From positions 121,313-185,312 of the forward strand of contig NZ_JACHGN010000023.1 in NCBI RefSeq assembly GCF_014202315.1: a stretch of 64,000 bases of DNA, given 5' to 3'. The notes under the pieces are model-generated. The model saw nothing but the letters and a program-made list of their open reading frames with translations, did not search any database and was not told where the DNA came from. The translations under genes were made by a program, and so were the position numbers. Shown one piece after another: positions 59,070 to 64,000 of the stretch; position 1 is the stretch's first letter, and the number at the start of each line of letters is the position of its first letter. Source of the stretch: Thermocatellispora tengchongensis. Its GTDB lineage: Bacteria; Actinomycetota; Actinomycetes; Streptosporangiales; Streptosporangiaceae.

Positions 59070-60212
59070 GTGTCCACCCCCGTCGTCCTGGTCGCGGGCC
59101 TGCACGCCACGGCCCGTACCGCCACCGTGGAGCGGCTGCTCGCCGCGCACCCGGGATCGCTCGCCGTCCACCACGACCTGAGCGAGGTCTCCCGCGGCCG
59201 CGTCCGGCGCACCGTCCGCGACGCGACGCGCGTGCTGGACACGGCCGACGTGCAACTCGCGCACGGCTGCGTCACCTGCACCGTGCGCGAGGACCTTCTG
59301 CCCCGGCTCGTCCTGCTGGCCCCCGGTGCGGCGCTGCTGATAGCCGACCTGTGGGACTCGGTGGAGCCCCGATCGGTGGCCGAGGCCATCGACCACGACG
59401 ACGTCCGCGACAGCCTGCGGCTCAGCGCCGTACTCACCGCCCTCGACGCCGAGGCCATGCCCGACGACCTCACCCGCGGCGACCGCCTCACCGAGGCCGG
59501 CAGGCCCGCCTCCGACGGCGACCCGCGCTACCTGGCCGAGGTCTTGGCCCGCCAGATCGAATACCCCACCGGCCTGGTCCTGCACGGCGGCGACCAGGAC
59601 GACCGGCACCTGTCCGGCGCGATCCTCACCCACCTCGCCCCGCTCACCCCGGCCCACGCCCTCGACTCCCTGCCCGACGTCACCGGCCCTGGCCTGTGCA
59701 CCGCCGAACTGGCCGAACGTGTCGATCCGGCCACCGCGCAGCTCCCCTGCGACGCCCGGACCGACGAGATCGTCACCACCGTCTGGCGCAGCCGCCGTCC
59801 CCTGCACCCCGCCCGCCTGTTCGAGGCCGTGGACGAACTGGTCACCGAGTCCGTCCGCTCCCGCGGCCGCTTCTGGCTGGCCACCCGCCCGGATCGGCTC
59901 CTGGCCTGGGACGCCGTCGCCGGGGTCATCTCCGTCGAGGACGCCGGCCCCTGGCTGGCCGCGCTGCCGGAGGCCGCCTGGGACCTGGTCTCCCCGGCCC
60001 GGCGCATGGCCGCCGCCCTCGACTGGGAGGCCGGGCACGGCGACCGGGTCCAGCACCTGGTCTTCACCGGCCCGGACCTCGATCCCGCCCGCTTCCACGC
60101 CCTGCTCGACTCCTGCCTGCTCACCGAGGCGGAGGAACACGCGGGCCCGGACGCGTGGACCGGTTACGACGACCCCTTCGCCCCCATCCTCGGCATCAAG
60201 GAGAACGCGTGA
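59070..60212 (+). CDS. COG0523 (CobW/ZNG1-like) protein with degenerate P-loop
   Basis: Protein of 380 aa. GTG start with GGAGG 5 bp upstream. It aligns with G3E GTPases: [20 protein letters not shown] occupies the Walker A position but lacks the GKT lysine (residues 10-17 read GLHATART); [16 protein letters not shown] holds the family metal motif as CVTC (67-70); the CobW C-terminal domain follows ([34 protein letters not shown]). Zur-linked relatives are thought to help deliver zinc. Loss of the P-loop suggests a non-GTPase or binding role. Confidence 0.88.
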   Translation: MSTPVVLVAGLHATARTATVERLLAAHPGSLAVHHDLSEVSRGRVRRTVRDATRVLDTADVQLAHGCVTCTVREDLLPRLVLLAPGAALLIADLWDSVEPRSVAEAIDHDDVRDSLRLSAVLTALDAEAMPDDLTRGDRLTEAGRPASDGDPRYLAEVLARQIEYPTGLVLHGGDQDDRHLSGAILTHLAPLTPAHALDSLPDVTGPGLCTAELAERVDPATAQLPCDARTDEIVTTVWRSRRPLHPARLFEAVDELVTESVRSRGRFWLATRPDRLLAWDAVAGVISVEDAGPWLAALPEAAWDLVSPARRMAAALDWEAGHGDRVQHLVFTGPDLDPARFHALLDSCLLTEAEEHAGPDAWTGYDDPFAPILGIKENA

Positions 60213-60288
60213 GCGGCGGCGGCCGGGAAGGGAACGTCAGGAGCCGGCGTCCGGCCAGGCGATGACGGCCTTCGAGGACCGGAACGCG

Positions 60289-60324
60289 AGAGGGGAGACC
60301 GGACGCCCGCCCGGTCTCCCCTCT
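60289..60324. terminator. 14-bp stem terminator with T-rich tail
   Basis: AGAGGGGAGACCGG (60289-60302), 8-base loop, perfect complement 60311-60324, followed by GCCCGTTCTTTCT. Between COG0523 and the convergent DUF1593 gene. Confidence 0.85.
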
Positions 60325-60356
60325 GCCCGTTCTTTCTGGTCGTGAGATGGTCCGGC

Positions 60357-61958
60357 TCAGCCCTGCACGGTCAGCACGACGCGCTGGTAGGAGGTCAGGG
60401 CGGGAGAACCGTCGTCGGTGCTCTGCAGGATGAGGTGGATGGTCTGGCCGGGCGCCGCGTCGTCCGGGACGCGGAAGCGCACCTTGGCCAGGTCGCGTCC
60501 GAGCGAGGTCCGGGTGAGCGAGACGGCGCCCGGATAGGTGTCCGCGTCGGTGTACTGCCACCACGTGCCGGTCACCGCGTCCCGGTCGGGATCGCCGGCC
60601 CGGCCGACGAGCGTCACCACCTGGCCCCGGCGGACGTCACGGTCGAGCGGCCCGGACACCTTGACGCTCGGCCGGTGGTTCGCGGCGGAGTACCGGGGGG
60701 TGACGGTCCACTTCATCCGGGCGGCGAAGTCGCGCTGGGCCGCGCCGAACCAGCGGGCCGAGGCGTAGTCGGTGGACGAGGTCCCGCCGGGGGTGGTGTC
60801 GGGCGCGTTCCTGCCGCCCCACCCGCCATAGCTGGCGTCGACATGGCCGCGCAGGCCGTTGTCGAGGAGGTTCATGAAGATCGAGGTGTCTCCCTCGGAG
60901 ATCCACGACCCCTTCTCCTGGGGCGGGGTCCATACGATGTACCCCATCGCCCTGAGCTGCTCGGCGCTCAGGCCGGAGAAGCCGAAGTAGTCGAAGATGT
61001 CGCCGGGGACCATCTGCTCGCCGTCGCCCCAGACCCGGTAGAACTCACCGAACGGCCCGACCTGCGACACGTTCGCCTTCGTCCACGCGGCGGACAGGTA
61101 TTCGGCGTCCTCGGGCAGGACGGCGCCGCGCGCGCCGTATCCCCAGATCCTGGTGGCCATCTGCCGGAACTCGATATCCGGCCAGTTGGGCTTGATGTAA
61201 CCGGCGTAGGTGTCGTCCTGGTCGCCGAACGACTGGATGATCGCCTTCTGCGACACCTTCGCGTAAACGGCGGGCCACTGCGGAGTGTTCTCGTACTCGT
61301 CCTTGATGGACTTCAGCGCGCGGGCGATCGTGCTCTGGCCCGCGCCGGTGAGCAGGTAGACGGGGCCGGGCCGGTCGTCGAGCAGCGCCCGCCTGATCAG
61401 GTCGGACCCGGGAGAGTCCTTGGATATGTCGCCGTCGAACTCGATGTTGCCGTTGAGAATCCGCGATCTCAGCTCACCCGGGTCGGGATACCCGTCGGCG
61501 TGCGCCCGCAGGTTCGGGTACACCTTCTCGTAGATGTCCACCGCCTCGTGAATGAAGCGTTCGCCGGGCTTCCAGCGCCATGAGGTGCACGGGCACAGAT
61601 TGAGCCCGAACCGGGTGTACTCCCGCCCCGGCACGAACCATTTCGTGCCCTTTCCGTCGCCGGCCCAGTGGACCCCGCTGCTGGAATACACCAGCGCTTC
61701 GGTGTCGAACTCGTTGCTGTAGAGCAGGTAGCGGATGAGCGTGTTCTGGTCGTCCAGTTCGGGGTCGTGCATGAGAATGACGCGCGGCTTCTCGGCGCCT
61801 GCCTGCCGGAACTTCCCGGACTGCGCGGCGGCCGGATCGGCCACGCTGTCGGCCGCCACCGGGGCGGCGGGCGCGAGGCCGCACGCGACGGCGACGGCCA
61901 GGGCCGGGACCGCCGTCCGCTTCAGGGGGGTGCGCAGTAACGATGCGGCTTTCTTCAT
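60357..61958 (-). CDS. secreted DUF1593 protein (Sde0182-like, nucleoside-hydrolase-like fold)
   Basis: Protein of 533 aa with a signal peptide (PLKRTAVPALAVAVACGLAP, APVAADS). The N-terminal domain begins RVILMHDPELDDQNTLIRYL, matching the DxDxxxD-like nucleoside-hydrolase site of DUF1593. GPVYLLTGAGQSTIARALKS lies in the middle, and a C-terminal beta-domain (HRPSVKVSGPLDRDVRRGQV, LILQSTDDGSPALTSYQRVV) resembles the cellulose-binding Sde182 C-terminal region. Likely acts on, or binds, plant or microbial polysaccharide outside the cell. ATG at 61958. Two AT-rich palindromes lie upstream. Confidence 0.87.
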   Translation of the reverse strand: MKKAASLLRTPLKRTAVPALAVAVACGLAPAAPVAADSVADPAAAQSGKFRQAGAEKPRVILMHDPELDDQNTLIRYLLYSNEFDTEALVYSSSGVHWAGDGKGTKWFVPGREYTRFGLNLCPCTSWRWKPGERFIHEAVDIYEKVYPNLRAHADGYPDPGELRSRILNGNIEFDGDISKDSPGSDLIRRALLDDRPGPVYLLTGAGQSTIARALKSIKDEYENTPQWPAVYAKVSQKAIIQSFGDQDDTYAGYIKPNWPDIEFRQMATRIWGYGARGAVLPEDAEYLSAAWTKANVSQVGPFGEFYRVWGDGEQMVPGDIFDYFGFSGLSAEQLRAMGYIVWTPPQEKGSWISEGDTSIFMNLLDNGLRGHVDASYGGWGGRNAPDTTPGGTSSTDYASARWFGAAQRDFAARMKWTVTPRYSAANHRPSVKVSGPLDRDVRRGQVVTLVGRAGDPDRDAVTGTWWQYTDADTYPGAVSLTRTSLGRDLAKVRFRVPDDAAPGQTIHLILQSTDDGSPALTSYQRVVLTVQG

Positions 61959-62082
61959 TCGTGCGTCTTTCTTTCGTGGGCCCCGCCTCTTGGTTGCCGT
62001 CCCGGATTCAGGGCATGCGTTATCGGCCGATGGCCCGGAATCAGGCGGGCACAAACGCCGGGGAGGCGGCGGAAACCGGCTG

Positions 62083-62124
62083 TGAATACCTATTCATGCT
62101 TGGAGCTTTATTCAGTAACCTGAA
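62083..62124. promoter_or_regulatory. two palindromes upstream of the DUF1593 gene
   Basis: TGAATA-CC-TATTCA (62083-62096) and TTCAG-N4-CTGAA (62111-62124), 28 bp centre to centre, in the AT-rich part of the 411-bp gap before the copper genes. Candidate repressor sites. Confidence 0.5.
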
Positions 62125-62294
62125 ATTAACGTGCGCGGACGACGCTTGTCAACGGCGTGGGCGTACCCCCGGAAAGCGGCGGGCGGCACCCGGCGAACCG
62201 GCCGGATCGCCGCCCCATGGACCGCAAGCCGCCGCTCGAGACCGGTCCGGCGTGGCGATGGCCGCGCCCGGCGCCCCATCCGCCCTCTTTGCAA

Positions 62295-62341
62295 ACCCCG
62301 AGGGGGTATGTTACGTTCTCCCCGGATACCCCGAGGGGGTA
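62295..62341 (+). promoter_or_regulatory. two CsoR-like copper boxes
   Basis: ACCCCGAGGGGGTA (62295-62308) and TACCCCGAGGGGGTA (62327-62341) fit the CsoR operator TACCCC-N-GGGGTA. Placed 30-75 bp before the copper chaperone gene, spanning its promoter. Copper should relieve repression. Confidence 0.78.
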
Positions 62342-62369
62342 CCTTCCACGAGATGACGAAAGGCAGCCC

Positions 62370-62648
62370 ATGTGCACCGCATGCTCCTGTGGCACCCGGA
62401 ACGACGCCGCCACGACCCCGGCCTCGGCGACCGAAGGCCCCGCCCGCACTTACGAGGTGAGCGGCATGACCTGCGGGCACTGCGCATCCTCGGTGTCGGC
62501 CGAGATCGGCAAGGTCGGCGGCGTGGGCGACGTCCAGGTGGACCTGGCGTCGGGCAGGGTCACGGTGAGCGGGTCGGGCTTCTCCGATGACGAGATCCGC
62601 ACCGCCGTGGAGGAGGCCGGCTACAGGCTGGCCGGAGCCGACTCCTGA
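62370..62648 (+). CDS. heavy-metal-associated copper chaperone (CopZ-like)
   Basis: Protein of 92 aa. After a Cys-rich N-terminus (MCTACSCGTRNDAA) comes one HMA domain: YEVSGMTCGHCASSVSAEIG with the CxxC copper site, DLASGRVTVSGSG, and EEAGYRLAG. The extra CTACSC cysteines at the N-terminus are unusual and could bind a second metal. GAAAGGCAG lies before the ATG. First gene of the copper operon. Confidence 0.93.
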   Translation: MCTACSCGTRNDAATTPASATEGPARTYEVSGMTCGHCASSVSAEIGKVGGVGDVQVDLASGRVTVSGSGFSDDEIRTAVEEAGYRLAGADS

Positions 62649-62685
62649 CCGCCTCCCCCTTCGCCGCACAACACCGAAGGCAGGA

Positions 62686-62705
62686 TACCCTACCGGGGTA
62701 GGGTA
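62686..62705. promoter_or_regulatory. 20-bp palindrome TACCCTACC-GG-GGTAGGGTA
   Basis: Perfect 9-bp arms with a 2-bp centre, between the copper chaperone and the exported copper protein. Resembles a copper-responsive repressor site, giving the operon an internal promoter. Confidence 0.6.
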
Positions 62706-62708
62706 AAA

Positions 62709-62827
62709 GCGGATCGAGGTGGCGCTCGCCACCGGCCTGCCGGCCGCGCACGCAGCGGTCCCGTAGAACCCGAACTCATCGTCTCCGCCGTCAAGGCGGC
62801 CGGATACCAGGTGGTGAACCACCCATG
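62709..62827 (+). pseudogene. remnant of a second HMA (CopZ-like) domain gene
   Basis: IEVALATGLPAA in one frame and VEPELIVSAVKAAGYQVVNH in another reproduce the second half of an HMA domain. The CxxC half and a start are missing and a stop interrupts the first frame. The tail's TGA overlaps the next ATG, a sign of former co-translation. Confidence 0.6.
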
Positions 62828-63829
62828 AACACCCCGACCAAGCTCGGCGCCTACGGCCTGGGCCTCCTCGCCGTCTTCGGAGCCGCCCTGGGCGTGGGCA
62901 ACGCGGTCGGCCCGGTCGGCGCCACGCCGAAGGCCACCAGCCACACCGAGGCCGCCGGGCACACCCAGAGCGAGCAGGCGGCGGGCGGGCACGGCGACGC
63001 GCACACCACGAGCGCCGGCCCGCAGCAGGCGGCGCAGGACACCCCCGGAGGGCTCCAGGTCTCGCAGGGCGGCTACACCCTCACCCCGCTCACCGGCGCG
63101 ATCGAGCCCGATACCCCCACCGAGTACCGGTTCACCGTGACCGGCCCCGACGGCGAGCCGGTGACCGATTACCAGGTCGAGCACGACAAGAAGCTGCATT
63201 TCATCGTGGTCTCCCGAGACCTGGGCAGCTTCCAGCACCTGCACCCGGACGAGGCCGGCGGCGGGGTCTGGTCGGTGAGGCTGACGCTGCCCGCCGCCGG
63301 CGCGTACCGGGCCTTCGCCGACTTCGTCCCCACCGGCGGCAGCGCCCTGACCCTGGGCACGGATCTGCTGGTGGCGGGCGACTACGAGCCCCAGGCGATC
63401 CCGGCCACCACCCGCACGGCGAAGGTGGACGGCTACACCGTCACCCTGGACGGCGACCTGGTCCCCGGGCGGTCGAGCAAGCTCACCCTCAAGGTGAGCA
63501 AGGACGGCGAGCCGGTCACGGACCTGCAGCCCTACCTGGGCGCGTACGGGCACCTCGTCGCGCTGCGCGCCGGCGACCTGGCCTACCTGCACGTGCACCC
63601 CGACGGCGAGCCGGGCGACGGCACGACCGCGCCGGGCCCGGAGATCGTCTTCTACGCCGAGGCGCCCAGCAGGGGCGACTACCGGCTGTTCCTGGACTTC
63701 CAGCACCAGGGCAAGGTCCGCACCGCCGACTTCACCCTCAGCGTCGGCAAGACCGGGGCGATCCCCACGCCCAAGCCCACCGAGACCGGCGAGTCCGACG
63801 GGCACGCCGACGACGGACACACGCACTGA
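62825..63829 (+). CDS. exported His-rich copper-resistance-associated protein
   Basis: Protein of 334 aa. One N-terminal hydrophobic segment ([20 protein letters not shown]) serves as signal or anchor. It is followed by a His-rich stretch ([20 protein letters not shown]), two beta-sandwich-like repeats sharing [20 protein letters not shown] and [20 protein letters not shown], and a His-rich C-terminus ([10 protein letters not shown]). The paired HLHP/HVHP motifs suggest periplasm-side metal binding. It lies between CopZ-like and P-type ATPase genes; probably binds copper outside the membrane. Confidence 0.85.
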   Translation: MNTPTKLGAYGLGLLAVFGAALGVGNAVGPVGATPKATSHTEAAGHTQSEQAAGGHGDAHTTSAGPQQAAQDTPGGLQVSQGGYTLTPLTGAIEPDTPTEYRFTVTGPDGEPVTDYQVEHDKKLHFIVVSRDLGSFQHLHPDEAGGGVWSVRLTLPAAGAYRAFADFVPTGGSALTLGTDLLVAGDYEPQAIPATTRTAKVDGYTVTLDGDLVPGRSSKLTLKVSKDGEPVTDLQPYLGAYGHLVALRAGDLAYLHVHPDGEPGDGTTAPGPEIVFYAEAPSRGDYRLFLDFQHQGKVRTADFTLSVGKTGAIPTPKPTETGESDGHADDGHTH

Positions 63830-63857
63830 CCGGCCGGACGCGAAGAAAGGAGAGGTG

Positions 63858-64000
63858 ATGTCCTCCATCACCGGCGAGAAGCCGCACGGCACCGTCGAAC
63901 TGTCGATCGGCGGCATGACCTGCGCGTCCTGCGCCAACCGGATCGAGCGCAAGCTCAACAAGCTCGACGGCGTGACCGCCACGGTCAACTACGCCACCGA
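63858..64000 (+). CDS. copper-translocating P-type ATPase (partial, N-terminus only)
   Basis: The 47 visible codons (ATG at 63858, with AAAGGAGAGG upstream) encode an HMA domain: [39 protein letters not shown] is the copper-binding site. The rest runs off the window. Heavy-metal exporters of the CopA type start exactly this way; position in the copper operon supports it. Confidence 0.88.
   Translation, partial: MSSITGEKPHGTVELSIGGMTCASCANRIERKLNKLDGVTATVNYAT

Overview
The window is about 72% G+C, with GTG and TTG starts, dense same-strand operons with ATGA overlaps, many TetR/LysR/IclR/GntR/ROK regulators and F420/FMN luciferase-like oxidoreductases. A Zur-type box also precedes a set of cysteine-poor ribosomal proteins. 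This points to a soil actinomycete, possibly Streptosporangiales; the genus is a guess. No tRNA, rRNA, CRISPR array, insertion sequence or phage gene was seen.

Layout. 1-11.2 kb: CoA-thioester catabolism (acyl-CoA dehydrogenase, enoyl-CoA hydratase-like, thiolase, SDR, amidohydrolase, DUF35 protein plus lipid-transfer thiolase, CaiB CoA transferase) with TetR and MmyB-like regulators. 11.2-14 kb: DauR/YheO-type regulator, RidA and a PLP dehydratase, probably one amino-acid catabolic operon. 14-17 kb: efflux pump, regulators and a decayed MerR gene. 17-22.6 kb: LysR-linked operon with a Tat-exported LVIVD protein, an MHS symporter, an FAA hydrolase and an SDR. 22.7-26.8 kb: a stand-alone CBM2 protein, an efflux pump with its TetR, and several gene remnants. 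26.8-34.1 kb: aromatic-type catabolism (MhpA-like monooxygenase, AAHS transporter, IclR, NTF2-like, DUF3500, GntR, FAA hydrolase).

34.6-56.7 kb is the most notable region and looks like a C-glycoside (possibly also O-glycoside) degradation island. It holds three pairs of C-deglycosidase-like alpha (TIM barrel) and beta (DUF6379-like) subunits, two GMC oxidoreductases resembling FAD-dependent glycoside 3-oxidases, three further sugar isomerase/epimerase genes, an ABC sugar importer without its own ATPase, a ROK regulator, a GH3 beta-glucosidase and a flavin monooxygenase/reductase pair. The proposed flow is: import glycoside, oxidise sugar C3, cleave the aglycone by the alpha/beta lyase, isomerise the released keto-sugar, and oxidise the aglycone with monooxygenase and hydrolase genes nearby. 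A composite sequence shared between the ROK promoter and one beta-gene promoter ties part of the island together.

57.8-60.2 kb is a zinc-starvation module (zinc-free L33, L31, L28, S14 and L32, with a divergent COG0523 gene, around a Zur-like box). 60.3-62 kb encodes a secreted DUF1593 protein. 62.3-64 kb is the start of a copper-resistance operon (CsoR-like boxes, CopZ-like chaperone, His-rich exported protein, P-type ATPase running off the edge). At least six decayed genes are scattered through the window.
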